Shown here piece after piece: positions 1 to 8,381 of a DNA stretch of 64,000 nucleotides; positions within the stretch are counted from its first letter, which is position 1, and each line of letters starts with the position of its first letter. The notes below the pieces were generated by a model. It was not told the DNA's origin and did no database searches. It was given only the letters and a program-made list of their open reading frames with translations. The position numbers and the translations under genes are program-made. Origin of the DNA: Planctomycetia bacterium (GTDB lineage Bacteria; Planctomycetota; Phycisphaerae; UBA1845; Fen-1342); NCBI GenBank assembly GCA_015709575.1, contig CP054190.1, positions 2,602,616 to 2,666,615 of the forward strand, in the 5' to 3' direction.

Positions 1-1
1 G

Positions 2-541
2 TCCAGGCTTTCCGCCGCCGGAATCGTACCCTCCGCGCTACGGCGCGTGATTCTGACGCACCTGCACGGCGACCACTGCGGGGCGCTGCACGACGTTCCG
101 GGCGTACCGGTGCTGGTGGCGCGCGGGGAGTACGAGGCGGCGGTCGCCGGTGCGTTTGGGGCTTCAGCCCGCCACTGGCCGGCGGACTTTCGGCCGCAAC
201 TGGTGGATTATTCCTACGCGGCGCTCGGATCGTTCGGCCGGACGCACAGCCTCGATCGGGGACGACTGACGCTGATTCCGACGGACGGACACTCGGCCGG
301 ACACCTGTCGGTCGTGCTCCGAACGGCAGAGGGGATCGTGCTGTTCGGCGGAGACGTGGCCTTTTCGCAGCGGTACCTAATAGACCAGCAGATTGTCGGA
401 CTGTGCCGGAGCGTGCCGCGGGCACGGCGGAGCATGGCGGACGTGCTGACGCTGGCCCGCGCGCTGCCTACGATATTCCTGCCGGCTCACGACGCGGAAG
501 GTCCGCGGCGGCTGAGCGAACGGGAGACCGTGCCGGGCTGA
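2..541 (+). CDS. MBL-fold metallo-hydrolase, 5' end missing
   Basis: The reading frame is open from base 2, so the gene starts upstream of the window; 179 residues are visible. The motif THLHGDH is the HxHxDH metal-binding signature of the metallo-beta-lactamase fold. Further ligands expected in the family are visible as DGHSAGH, GGD and a late LPAHD. The pattern (HxHxDH, then GH, then GGD, then H) resembles lactonase or glyoxalase-II-like hydrolases, but the substrate cannot be read from the sequence. A GTG inside THLHGDH context at 47 is not a credible start because conserved sequence lies before it. The next gene follows after 28 bases on the same strand. Confidence 0.8.
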   Translation, partial: SRLSAAGIVPSALRRVILTHLHGDHCGALHDVPGVPVLVARGEYEAAVAGAFGASARHWPADFRPQLVDYSYAALGSFGRTHSLDRGRLTLIPTDGHSAGHLSVVLRTAEGIVLFGGDVAFSQRYLIDQQIVGLCRSVPRARRSMADVLTLARALPTIFLPAHDAEGPRRLSERETVPG

Positions 542-569
542 CGCGCCCGGAATCGAGGCGAGCGCCGGA

Positions 570-1328
570 ATGAGCACGCTGCGGTTCCGAGTGCTGACGT
601 ACAACATTCACAAGGCGATCGGTGTGGATCGGCGCTTCGATCCGCAGCGCATCGCCGACGTGATCGCGCACCATGACGCGGACATTGTGCTGCTGCAGGA
701 AGTGGACCGGCGGCCGCCCCGCACCGGGGGTCCGGACCTGGCCTCGCACATCTGCCGCCTGCTGAACTACCCGTATCGCGCCAGCAGCATGAACGTTCAT
801 CGCCGCACCTGGCAGTACGGCAACGCCACGCTCTCGCGGTTCCCGATGGGGCGCACCCGCAACATCGACCTGACGCTGCGCTGGCGGAAGCGCCGCGGCG
901 CGCAGCACACGCGCCTGCACCTGCCGCTCGGCGCGCGCGACCTGCCGCTGGACGTGTTCAACGTGCACCTGGGCCTCAGCGCCGGCGAGCGACAGCACCA
1001 GGTAGCGCGGCTGCTGGCCTCGCCGGACATTCAAAACCTCGACCCGGCCGCCGCCTGCCTGATCGCGGGAGACATGAATGACTGGCGCGGACTGCTGCGA
1101 AAGTCCCTGTTTCTGCCGTCGGGCTTCTCGTGCGCGACCACGCACGGCAACGGCTCGGCCTGGTCGATCCGCACGTTTCCGAGTTTCGCCCCAACGGGCG
1201 GGTTGGACAAGATTTTCTACCGCGGCGAGATCCAACTGATCGGCGCGCACCCCAGCCGGCTGCGCATCGCGCGGGTGGCGAGCGATCATCTGCCCGTGAT
1301 GGCGGATTTTGAAATTCAGATCCGTTAG
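570..1328 (+). CDS. Endonuclease/exonuclease/phosphatase (EEP) family protein
   Basis: The 252-residue protein carries the family motifs in order: TYNIH at 10-14, QEVD at 43-46 (metal-binding Glu), NVH at 131-133, GDMND at 167-171 (catalytic Asp/Asn) and SDHLPV at 238-243 (catalytic Asp-His pair). The family hydrolyses phosphodiester or phosphomonoester bonds in nucleic acids, lipids or small molecules with Mg2+. No signal peptide is seen, so a cytoplasmic site is likely. The closest general type is the short EEP protein often found with phospholipase-like genes; the exact substrate is unknown. Its stop codon overlaps the stop of the convergent prfA. Confidence 0.85.
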   Translation: MSTLRFRVLTYNIHKAIGVDRRFDPQRIADVIAHHDADIVLLQEVDRRPPRTGGPDLASHICRLLNYPYRASSMNVHRRTWQYGNATLSRFPMGRTRNIDLTLRWRKRRGAQHTRLHLPLGARDLPLDVFNVHLGLSAGERQHQVARLLASPDIQNLDPAAACLIAGDMNDWRGLLRKSLFLPSGFSCATTHGNGSAWSIRTFPSFAPTGGLDKIFYRGEIQLIGAHPSRLRIARVASDHLPVMADFEIQIR

Positions 1329-2395
1329 AGCGCTTCGAGGCGCTGCTTCAGGTCCATGTCGTTGAGCGCGCGGTGGAACGCGTCGAGTTCGCCGCGCTCC
1401 AGAACCGCGGGAATGTCGAACACATCGATACCGCAGCGGTGATCGGTGACGCGGTTCTGCGGAAAGTTGTAGGTGCGGATGCGCTCGGAGCGGTCGCCGC
1501 TGCCCACCATGCTCTTGCGCTCGGCGGCCAGCTTGCGGTGCTGCTCCTGCTGCAGGTGGTCGTACACGCGCGAGATCAGGATGCGCCGGGCGCGCTCGCG
1601 GTTCTTGTGCTGGCTGCGCTCGTCACGCATGGAAACGGTGATGCCGGTGGCCTTGTGCTCGAGCTTCACCGCCGACGCGACCTTGTTGACGTTCTGCCCG
1701 CCCGGACCGCCGGCGGCGCTGACGTGCTCGATCACGTCGTTGACCCAGTCGATGTCCACCGCGACCTCGTCCGGCTCCGGCAGCACCGCAATCGTGGCGG
1801 CCGAGGTGTGAATCCGCCCCTGCTGCTCGGTCTCCGGCACGCGCTGCACGCGATGCCCTCCGGCCTCCCAGCGCAGCCCGAGATACACCTCGTCGCCGGT
1901 GACGTTGAGGATCGCCTCGCGCACGCCGCCGAGGTCAGAGTCCGACCGGCTCAGCAATTCGCAGCGCAGCCCCTTGCGCGCCGCGTAGGCCGTGATCATA
2001 TTCACCAGCTCAGCAGCGAAGAGCGCCGCTTCATCACCGCCAGTGCCGGCCCGCACCTCGCAGATCACCGACGTGATCCGCGCTTCGTCGCCGGTGACAA
2101 GTTTTTCCTGCAGCGTGCGGAGCAGCACCTCGCGCCGCTGCTCCAACTCGGGAATCTCGGCCTCCGCCATCTTGCGGAACTCGGCGTCGCCCGAGAGGTC
2201 GCCGGCGATTTCGAGGAGGTCGTTGAGCTGCCGCGTGACCCCGCCGTACTCGCGATAGGGACGCAGCAGCTTCTCCAGCCCACCGTGTTCCTGCGCCAGG
2301 CGCACCATCAGCGCGCCCTGGGCCGCGGTCCCGGGCTGGTTCATCTGCTCCACGACCTCGGCGCAGCGCGCTTCCATCTGCGCGAGTCGTGTCAT
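1325..2395 (-). CDS. prfA: Peptide chain release factor 1
   Basis: Release factor 1 recognises UAA and UAG in the ribosomal A site and triggers peptide release. The protein has the GGQ catalytic motif within GGPGGQNVNK, and the RF1 block RTYNFPQNRVTDHR follows SGDRSERI. The codon-recognition tripeptide is PET (in RVPETEQQGRIHTSA), a variant of the usual PxT seen in some bacterial lineages and mitochondrial-type RF1. The ATG at 2395 gives 356 residues, the normal family length; an upstream ATG at 2425 would add ten residues. It lies downstream of rpmE on the same strand, a common arrangement. The stop overlaps that of the convergent EEP gene by three bases. Confidence 0.93.
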   Translation of the reverse strand: MTRLAQMEARCAEVVEQMNQPGTAAQGALMVRLAQEHGGLEKLLRPYREYGGVTRQLNDLLEIAGDLSGDAEFRKMAEAEIPELEQRREVLLRTLQEKLVTGDEARITSVICEVRAGTGGDEAALFAAELVNMITAYAARKGLRCELLSRSDSDLGGVREAILNVTGDEVYLGLRWEAGGHRVQRVPETEQQGRIHTSAATIAVLPEPDEVAVDIDWVNDVIEHVSAAGGPGGQNVNKVASAVKLEHKATGITVSMRDERSQHKNRERARRILISRVYDHLQQEQHRKLAAERKSMVGSGDRSERIRTYNFPQNRVTDHRCGIDVFDIPAVLERGELDAFHRALNDMDLKQRLEAL

Positions 2396-2563
2396 CCACG
2401 GCGGGTCAGTGACGCTGCGGGCCATGCGGGCGGGCTGCCTGGCGAGAGGGACGGATGCGGCCGCGACACACGCGGCGAAATGAATCGCCGCGATGAAAAA
2501 CACGACGGTCCGGACGCGCGCAGCGCCCGAACCGCGGGTTCAAAGCGAGAATGGCCGCGGGCG

Positions 2564-2794
2564 CTACTTGCCCGCCTTGGCCTTGCCGGCAAAGTAGTCG
2601 CCGCCGAATTTCTTCTGGAAGCGCTCCACCCGGCCGGCGGTGTCCACGAACTTCTGCTTGCCGGTGTAGAAGGGATGGCAGGCGCTGCAGATATCGACGC
2701 GGATCTCTTTCTGCGTCGAGCGAGTGACGAAGTCCGTGCCGCAGGCGCAGTGGACCTTCGTCTCCATGTACTTGGGGTGAATGTCTTTCTTCAC
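2564..2794 (-). CDS. rpmE: 50S ribosomal protein L31, zinc-binding form
   Basis: This 76-residue protein begins KKDIHPKY, the hallmark of L31, and has the paired cysteines CAC and CSAC of the zinc-binding form rather than the zinc-independent paralogue. L31 sits on the large subunit near the central protuberance and helps bridge the subunits. The GTG at 2794 is chosen because a GAGGG ribosome-binding site lies seven bases before it; the in-frame TTG at 2800 would leave only one base of spacing. The C-terminal AGKAKAGK tail is basic. It precedes prfA by about 170 bases. Confidence 0.94.
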   Translation of the reverse strand: MKKDIHPKYMETKVHCACGTDFVTRSTQKEIRVDICSACHPFYTGKQKFVDTAGRVERFQKKFGGDYFAGKAKAGK

Positions 2795-2919
2795 GGTCAA
2801 ACCCTCGGCCAGGCGTTGGCGCGGCGAACCGGCCGCACTCTCGCGAGCCGGGCATTATGCGCAGGTCCGGGCTGAAATTCAACCATCCCGCGATTTGCGA
2901 GTCCCAGCTTCCGGGGTGC

Positions 2920-2949
2920 TTGGCAGTCCGGGGCGGGTCACGGTACAAT
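2920..2949 (+). promoter_or_regulatory. Sigma70-like promoter of the small basic protein gene
   Basis: TTGGCA at 2920-2925 and TACAAT at 2944-2949 each match the sigma70 consensus in five of six positions and are separated by 18 bases. The predicted start of transcription near 2957 leaves a leader of about 48 bases with a TAGGAG ribosome-binding site before the ATG at 3005. Confidence 0.55.
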
Positions 2950-3004
2950 TCTCCGCTCCCCGCAGGCCGCGGGGCCGCGTCCCAGACCGGTAGGAGCGTT
3001 TCCG

Positions 3005-3262
3005 ATGTCCGTTGACCGATCGCTGAAGCTCAAGACCACCCTCGCCCGGCATCGCAACGTTCTGAGCCGCGCCGAACGGATCGAAGCCCTCAAGCAGCTC
3101 GAACGCTGGACGGACGAGCAGAGCGTGCTGGGCCTGCCCAAGGTGGGGCACCGCAAGGTCAAAGCCACCAAGAAGGTGAAGAAGACCGACGCCGATGCCG
3201 CCGCAACTCCGGCTGCGGGCGCTGCCGCGCCTGCCGCGAAGGCCGCCCCGGCCAAGAAGTAA
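3005..3262 (+). CDS. PVC-type small basic protein
   Basis: The 85-residue product begins MSVDRSLK and contains the block RAERIEALKQL followed by SVLGLPKV. This matches my recollection of the short basic protein conserved across Planctomycetes, Verrucomicrobia and Chlamydiae and proposed as a PVC signature protein; its function is not settled, though an RNA or ribosome association has been suggested. The conserved core takes about 55 residues. The rest is a Lys-then-Ala/Pro-rich tail, low in complexity, like the tails of some nucleic-acid-binding proteins. It has its own promoter and is divergent from rpmE. Confidence 0.85.
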   Translation: MSVDRSLKLKTTLARHRNVLSRAERIEALKQLERWTDEQSVLGLPKVGHRKVKATKKVKKTDADAAATPAAGAAAPAAKAAPAKK

Positions 3263-3421
3263 CCCTCCGCTCCAGCGTTGTGCCAGGTCACTTATGTTGC
3301 CGGCCGCGGCGGCTCTGATGCCGCGGTCTCCACGCTCATCGCCGCGGCCACTTCGTGCGCCGTACGGCGGGTGTGGGCGGATGGACGGGGATCCTGCCGC
3401 CGTCCCCGGCCCACGCCTCCT

Positions 3422-4339
3422 TCAACCCTCTCCGCCGCCCGTTGCCGGATTCACGGCTGCGCGGACCTGTCTTCCGGTGGCAGCACGGATGCGCGCGGAG
3501 AGTCCGACCGCCACGAGCAGCGAGAATACCGTCCAGCCGCCCCAGAGCAGAAGCAGCACCACCAGGTCGGCGTCGCGCGGCAGAGCGGAGTTGCTTCCCG
3601 AAACGAATGGCACGAGGCGTGACAACATGCAGAGGAGCACTGCGGCCACCAGGATCAGGCCGAACCGGCGCAGACCGAGCAGGCCATAGACGCCCGCGAG
3701 CCAAGCGGTGTAGCCGAGGATCAGGGCAATCAGGGGCTGCCAGACGAACCTGACGGCCCCCATCATCGCCCCGTGCAAGCTCCACAGGGGATATGCGAAG
3801 TCGGTTCCGAGCGACACGACAACCCGGGACGCCGCAATGCTGCGCGGGAAGCGATAACAGGACAGCACCCACTCAATAGCGCCAGCGAGAAACGCGAGAA
3901 GCACAATCGCGAGCAGCACGACCCGCACCAGCAGGCGAAAGAGCGGCGCAGACCGGGCGGCCCAGTCGGGTCGCGACGTCAGCAGCAGGGCCACGATCGC
4001 GGGAAGCACGGACACCGCAGCCAGGTGCACGGCCAGCGCGTCGGCCGGGTTGACGTGATACCAGGGTCGGCGGGCGCTCTCCAGCACAGCGATCACCAGC
4101 GCAACGACCGACAGCGCCGTGACTAGCGCCATGAGCCGCGCCCCGCGAACCAGCAGCCACGTACCCGCGTTCAACTGCGCGAGCCGCGCCGCGAGCGACT
4201 CCAGCACCGGCGTACCGCACTCGCTGCAGCGCCCGTCGGTTGCGAGCGTGCGCAAGTTGTAACGGCATCGGCTGCACGCGAGATCGATGGCCACGCGGCC
4301 GCTGGCGTCGAAGGCGAGTGTGGGCTGCTGGAGGGTCAT
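3422..4339 (-). CDS. Zinc-ribbon multi-pass membrane protein (second of a pair)
   Basis: The N-terminus has a treble-clef-like zinc ribbon: CSRCRYNLRTL followed by CSECG, within the first 45 residues. After an LxxGARLM segment there are about six to seven hydrophobic stretches up to the C-terminus, so the protein is an integral membrane protein with a cytoplasmic ribbon. This C-x-x-C-x-Y-x-L-R architecture is frequent in planctomycete proteins of unknown function. The start overlaps the stop of the upstream paralogue by ATGA, so the two are translationally coupled. I do not assign a function. Confidence 0.7.
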   Translation of the reverse strand: MTLQQPTLAFDASGRVAIDLACSRCRYNLRTLATDGRCSECGTPVLESLAARLAQLNAGTWLLVRGARLMALVTALSVVALVIAVLESARRPWYHVNPADALAVHLAAVSVLPAIVALLLTSRPDWAARSAPLFRLLVRVVLLAIVLLAFLAGAIEWVLSCYRFPRSIAASRVVVSLGTDFAYPLWSLHGAMMGAVRFVWQPLIALILGYTAWLAGVYGLLGLRRFGLILVAAVLLCMLSRLVPFVSGSNSALPRDADLVVLLLLWGGWTVFSLLVAVGLSARIRAATGRQVRAAVNPATGGGEG

Positions 4340-5310
4340 TCAGCACTCCGGTCGGGATGCGCCTCGACGGAGCGCGATTCTTCGTTGGCAGCGCCGCCCG
4401 ACGGCGGCATCATGGGCAGCAGCGCGGAGCAGAGGTGCTGCTCATCGGCGCGATTGCGCTGGTCTACGTGGCTGGCAAGCGAGGCGCAATACACGATCGA
4501 AACAAGCGCGAGAGCCGGCAGCCCGCAGCAGGCGTAAAGCCCGACAACCAAACCACCAGCTCCTGCCGTAACGGTCACGAGCAAGAGTGCGCTCACGAGG
4601 GCCGCCATGAGTAGGCCAAGCGTAATGCCGACCGCGCGATGCCCCGGTAGCTGGACGGCGCCGGCGGCGATCCCGGAGGTGCACAGACACAGGGAAACGA
4701 AGGGAATCAGCCCCCACAGCACGAGCATGGCCAGTCCGGGCAGCACCGACAAACGTAACGTATCTGAAAACGAAACGACGGGGTGCAAGCTTGCCCAGAG
4801 TCCCGGGAATTCGTTGGCAATCCACTCCAGTGCCGCGAGCACGGAGCAGAGTAGCACCAACGCGAGGTAGGCCCCGATGGCTACGCGGGTGACACGGCGC
4901 AAGCCGACCGGCGCCACGCCGGCCCGCGTGGGTCGAACGGTCGTCAGAATCGCACCGACACCGACAGCAGAGACGCCTGCAACGATTGGCAGGCAGCCGA
5001 TGATAACGACCACGGGTTCGATGGGCGTCGAACCACCGCCCACGCGCAACGCCCCCAATCCGGCCAGAACCCCAAAGAACAAGAGAATAAGCCCTAGCGC
5101 CATCAGCCGCGCCCCGCGGCGAATGGACACACCGCCCGTAACGACGACAGCGAAGTGCCGGGCATACCCCTCCCGCACTCCCAGCCCGCACTCCGGGCAG
5201 ACTCCCGCAATCCCCATCATGCGCAGGCTGTAGCCGCAGCCGCTGCACGGTAAATCGACGGTCACGCGGCCGGATTCGTCGACTTCCAGCATCGGCGGAG
5301 GTTGGTTCAT
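4336..5310 (-). CDS. Zinc-ribbon multi-pass membrane protein (first of a pair)
   Basis: This 324-residue protein shares its layout with its downstream neighbour: a VDESGRVTVDLPC-type lead-in, CSGCGYSLR and CPECG, then RRGARLMALG and six or seven membrane segments. The frame stays open far upstream, but the ATG at 5310 is chosen because the N-terminus there matches the neighbour's (MxxxPxLxxDxSGRV). The pair looks like an old tandem duplication. No catalytic residues stand out. The divergent 7TM-HD gene begins 143 bases away. Confidence 0.7.
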   Translation of the reverse strand: MNQPPPMLEVDESGRVTVDLPCSGCGYSLRMMGIAGVCPECGLGVREGYARHFAVVVTGGVSIRRGARLMALGLILLFFGVLAGLGALRVGGGSTPIEPVVVIIGCLPIVAGVSAVGVGAILTTVRPTRAGVAPVGLRRVTRVAIGAYLALVLLCSVLAALEWIANEFPGLWASLHPVVSFSDTLRLSVLPGLAMLVLWGLIPFVSLCLCTSGIAAGAVQLPGHRAVGITLGLLMAALVSALLLVTVTAGAGGLVVGLYACCGLPALALVSIVYCASLASHVDQRNRADEQHLCSALLPMMPPSGGAANEESRSVEAHPDRSAE

Positions 5311-5390
5311 CGCGACTCCGCGGGGGCGGTTTCGGACTTGACGATATCCGCGCCTTGCCCGTCGGCTCAAGCCGCCGGCCGATTCGGTCG

Positions 5391-5396
5391 TATAAT
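5391..5396 (+). promoter_or_regulatory. Perfect -10 box upstream of the 7TM-HD operon
   Basis: A consensus TATAAT lies 57 bases before the ATG at 5453. No good -35 is visible at 16-18 bases upstream, so this is a candidate only. Confidence 0.35.
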
Positions 5397-5452
5397 TCTG
5401 CTTGTGCCCGAAGCCGGCCGGTGACGCCCGCCGCCCGGCGGCAGAACCATGA

Positions 5453-7786
5453 ATGTGGCCGTTTGACAAGCACACCACGCGCCGCCGCGAGATTCGACGC
5501 GACAAGGTCGAACGCGGCCTGACCCTTGCGCAGCAGTTGCGCGAACGGATCCACTTTCTCCCCGTCATCGTCGCCGCGCTGTCCGCCTCACTGGCCGCCC
5601 TGATTCTCAACGTCGGCGGCGAGCCGCTGGGGGTTCACGCCGGGCAGCGGCTGCACCGGGCGCTGACTTCGCGAGTGGAGTTCCGGGTCGAGGATGTCAC
5701 GCAGACGCGGCTCAAACAGGCCCGCGCGCGCGAATCCTCTCCCAACTTCTACCAATTGGACGCCTCGCTGATCGAGACCATCCGCGGGCGACTGACGTCG
5801 CTGCTGACGCTGGCACGCTCGCACGGCAGCGACGCCGCTGCGCTCCGCGAAGCCGCGACCAAGCTCGAGATCGTGCTGGACAATGACGGCGTGGCCGAGC
5901 TGGCCGATCTGGCAGGCCGCGCCAGCACCACGTCCTTTGAGGACACCATCACCCGGGCGCTGCGAGCGCTTACGCAGATCGCGCTGGTCGAGGACAGCCC
6001 CCTGGCGCAGCGGCAGACGGCGCTCGAGGCCGTGCTGGTGGATGCAGCGGCGGGGCGCGAGCGCACCGTTCCGGTGACGGAGCTGCTGCCCACCAAGCCG
6101 GAGACCATTGAGCGCGTGACGCGCGACATCTCCGCGCTATTCCCGATCCGAATCCGCGAGAGCGTGCGGCTGTCGCTCTCCGGCTGGCTCAACGGTCCTG
6201 ACACCGAACCGGTACGGCCGCTGTATCGCCTCGATCCTGCCCGTACGGCGCAGGTTGCGGACGCGGCTCTGGAGGCCGTGCCGCCCCAGTTTGTGACCTA
6301 TCCTCCGCACGCGCTGCTGGCTGACGTGGGCATCGTCACGACGGGGGAGCTCGATTTGCTGCGCGCGGAGCGGGCGGCGTACCTGGCGGCGCGGGCGACC
6401 AACCCGGACGTGGCCCGAGCGCTGCGGGCCGAGGGGCTGGGGCGGGCGCTGCTGGCGGTGCTGGTGACGGTCGGGCTGGTCGGCTTCGTGTACCGCTTCA
6501 AGCCCCGCACCGCTGAGTGGCCGGTGCGACAGGTGCTGACGGCTCTGCTGCTGCTGGGGCTGCTGGCGGCGGCGCGGGCGGCGGTGGTGATCGACGCGGG
6601 CTACCCGCCGCAGGTGACGATCGCGGCACAGGCGGTCGCGGCGGCGGTGCTGAGCATTGTCTACGCGCGGGTCGTGATCTTCGGCATCTGCGGCGGCCTG
6701 GCCGTGCTGCTGACGCTGGCGTCGCAGCAGGGAATCGAGTTCATCGTCACGCTGCTGGCGATATCGGGCACTTTCGTCTTCGCGCTGCGGGCCGTGCGGA
6801 ATCGCGGGCAGATTGTCGGTGTCGGGCTGATCGCGGGACTGGTGGCGTTCGGAGCGACGGCGGCCGCGGGCGTCATGGCGGCACAACCGGCGTCATTCGT
6901 CCTGTGGCAATCGACGTGGGCGGCGTGCGCGACAATAGCCGCCGCGTTTCTCGTTGAAGGGGCGCTGCCGGGAATCGAGCGCGGCTTTGGCATTTCCACG
7001 AACATGACGCTGCTCGAATGGTGTGACGCCAACAAGCCGCTGCTGCGGATGATGGCGGCCGAGGCGCCGGGCACCTACAACCACAGCTTGCTGGTCGGGG
7101 CGCTGGCGGAGGCGGCGTCGGAAGCGGTTGGCGCGAACGGGCTGCTGGCGCGTGCGGGGGCGTATTACCACGACATCGGCAAGATCAACAAGCCCGAGTA
7201 TTTTGTCGAGAATCAGCCGCCGAACGTCAGCCGCCACGAACGGCTGTCGCCGGCGATGAGCGTGCTGGTGATCGTAAATCACGTGAAGGACGGAATCGAG
7301 ATGGCCCGCGAGTACGGCGTGCCGCTGATCCTGCACCCCTTTATCGCCGAGCATCACGGCACGACGCTGGTAGAGTATTTCTACCATCAGGCCAGCCGCG
7401 CCCGGAAGCCGGGCGACCCCGACCCGGTCGAGAGCGAGTTCCGCTATCCGGGGCCAAAACCCGAGTCGCGAGAGTCGGCAATCGTGATGCTTTGCGACGG
7501 CGTCGAAGGCGCGGTGCGCGCCATGACGGAACCGACGCCCGGGCGGATTGAGTCGGTCGTCGGCGAGATCATCCGTAAGCGGCTGCTCGACGGACAACTC
7601 GATGAGTGCGACCTGAACTTCCGCGAACTGGCAGTAATTGAGAAGACGCTGCTCAAGACGCTCTGCGCCATTTATCACGCGCGCATCGAGTATCCCGACG
7701 CCGACGAGCGCGAGCGGCCCGAACGCCACGAACGGGATCGCCCCGACCGCCGGCCGCGCGACGGTCGCGAGCCGCGCGCCTCATGA
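5453..7786 (+). CDS. pgpH: 7TM-HD (7TMR-HD) phosphohydrolase, PgpH type
   Basis: The 777-residue protein has one N-terminal membrane segment (about 36-53), an extracytoplasmic region (about 60-325), a block of seven hydrophobic segments (about 326-503) and a C-terminal HD domain. HD-domain motifs are visible: YNHS, YYHDIGK (His-Asp near residue 573), HEHHGTTL-type His and the late CDGVEG Asp. This is the architecture of PgpH, a membrane phosphodiesterase that hydrolyses cyclic-di-AMP; whether this organism uses that nucleotide is an inference. The last 30 residues are Arg/Asp/Pro-rich. The stop overlaps the ybeY start (ATGA), an arrangement also known in other phyla. Confidence 0.85.
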   Translation: MWPFDKHTTRRREIRRDKVERGLTLAQQLRERIHFLPVIVAALSASLAALILNVGGEPLGVHAGQRLHRALTSRVEFRVEDVTQTRLKQARARESSPNFYQLDASLIETIRGRLTSLLTLARSHGSDAAALREAATKLEIVLDNDGVAELADLAGRASTTSFEDTITRALRALTQIALVEDSPLAQRQTALEAVLVDAAAGRERTVPVTELLPTKPETIERVTRDISALFPIRIRESVRLSLSGWLNGPDTEPVRPLYRLDPARTAQVADAALEAVPPQFVTYPPHALLADVGIVTTGELDLLRAERAAYLAARATNPDVARALRAEGLGRALLAVLVTVGLVGFVYRFKPRTAEWPVRQVLTALLLLGLLAAARAAVVIDAGYPPQVTIAAQAVAAAVLSIVYARVVIFGICGGLAVLLTLASQQGIEFIVTLLAISGTFVFALRAVRNRGQIVGVGLIAGLVAFGATAAAGVMAAQPASFVLWQSTWAACATIAAAFLVEGALPGIERGFGISTNMTLLEWCDANKPLLRMMAAEAPGTYNHSLLVGALAEAASEAVGANGLLARAGAYYHDIGKINKPEYFVENQPPNVSRHERLSPAMSVLVIVNHVKDGIEMAREYGVPLILHPFIAEHHGTTLVEYFYHQASRARKPGDPDPVESEFRYPGPKPESRESAIVMLCDGVEGAVRAMTEPTPGRIESVVGEIIRKRLLDGQLDECDLNFRELAVIEKTLLKTLCAIYHARIEYPDADERERPERHERDRPDRRPRDGREPRAS

Positions 7787-8376
7787 CCTCCAAACGCCCC
7801 CGGCATCCGCGCACCGCGGCCGCGCCGCGCCGTGTGCAGCCCGCGCTGCCGCCGGCGCCATCCTCTCGATTACAGGTGCGGGTGGCGTGGCGTCCGCTGC
7901 GGTCGTGGCGGGCGGTGCCGCTGCTGGAATCGGTTGTGCGATTCGTGACAGCCGAGGAAGGCTTCTGCGCCGGGGAGCTGTCCGTCGTGGTGCTCGGGCG
8001 GCGCGCGATGGCCACGTTGCACGAGACCAGCCTCGCCATCGCCGGTGCCACGGACGTGCTGACTTTCGATCTCGGAACCGACCGCCGTGCCGCGTGGCTG
8101 GAGGGCGAGGTTTACCTGTGTGCCGACGTCGCCCGGGAGCGCAGCCGCAGCAAGCGGCTGACGCCGGGGGCTGCCGTTCGCACCGTCGCGGTCGGCGGTG
8201 TACGTCCAGAGGAACGCGCCGAACTGGCGCTCTACCTCGTGCACGGGCTGCTGCACCTCGCGGGATATGAGGATTACACGCCGGCGGGGTTCGCTCGAAT
8301 GCACGCCCGGGAGGATGAACTGCTGCGCCGCATGGGCTACGGCAACGTCTTTCGCGACGGCGAACGGAGGCGCTGA
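7783..8376 (+). CDS. ybeY: Endoribonuclease YbeY, rRNA maturation factor
   Basis: YbeY is a metal-dependent RNase involved in 16S rRNA 3'-end maturation and ribosome quality control. The signature HGLLHLAGYED starts at residue 154, with H154 and H158 as metal ligands. The third ligand, His in most YbeY proteins (GYDH), is Asp here (E163-D164), with the usual downstream RMHAREDELL helix intact. The N-terminal 30 residues are Arg/Pro/Ala-rich and probably disordered. The ATG overlaps the stop of the 7TM-HD gene by four bases. The length of 197 is longer than the usual 150-160 because of that N-terminus and a short insertion. Confidence 0.88.
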   Translation: MTSKRPRHPRTAAAPRRVQPALPPAPSSRLQVRVAWRPLRSWRAVPLLESVVRFVTAEEGFCAGELSVVVLGRRAMATLHETSLAIAGATDVLTFDLGTDRRAAWLEGEVYLCADVARERSRSKRLTPGAAVRTVAVGGVRPEERAELALYLVHGLLHLAGYEDYTPAGFARMHAREDELLRRMGYGNVFRDGERRR

Positions 8377-8381
8377 CGGGC

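Noticed and set aside
1373..2875. 500-codon open frame on the plus strand across prfA and rpmE
   Set aside because: It lies opposite two certain genes, and its protein is His/Arg/Ala-rich with no motif. Long antisense frames are expected in GC-rich DNA.
3300..3350. Possible terminator between the small basic protein gene and the convergent zinc-ribbon gene
   Set aside because: Only a 7-bp CCGCGGC/GCCGCGG pairing without a T-run is present.
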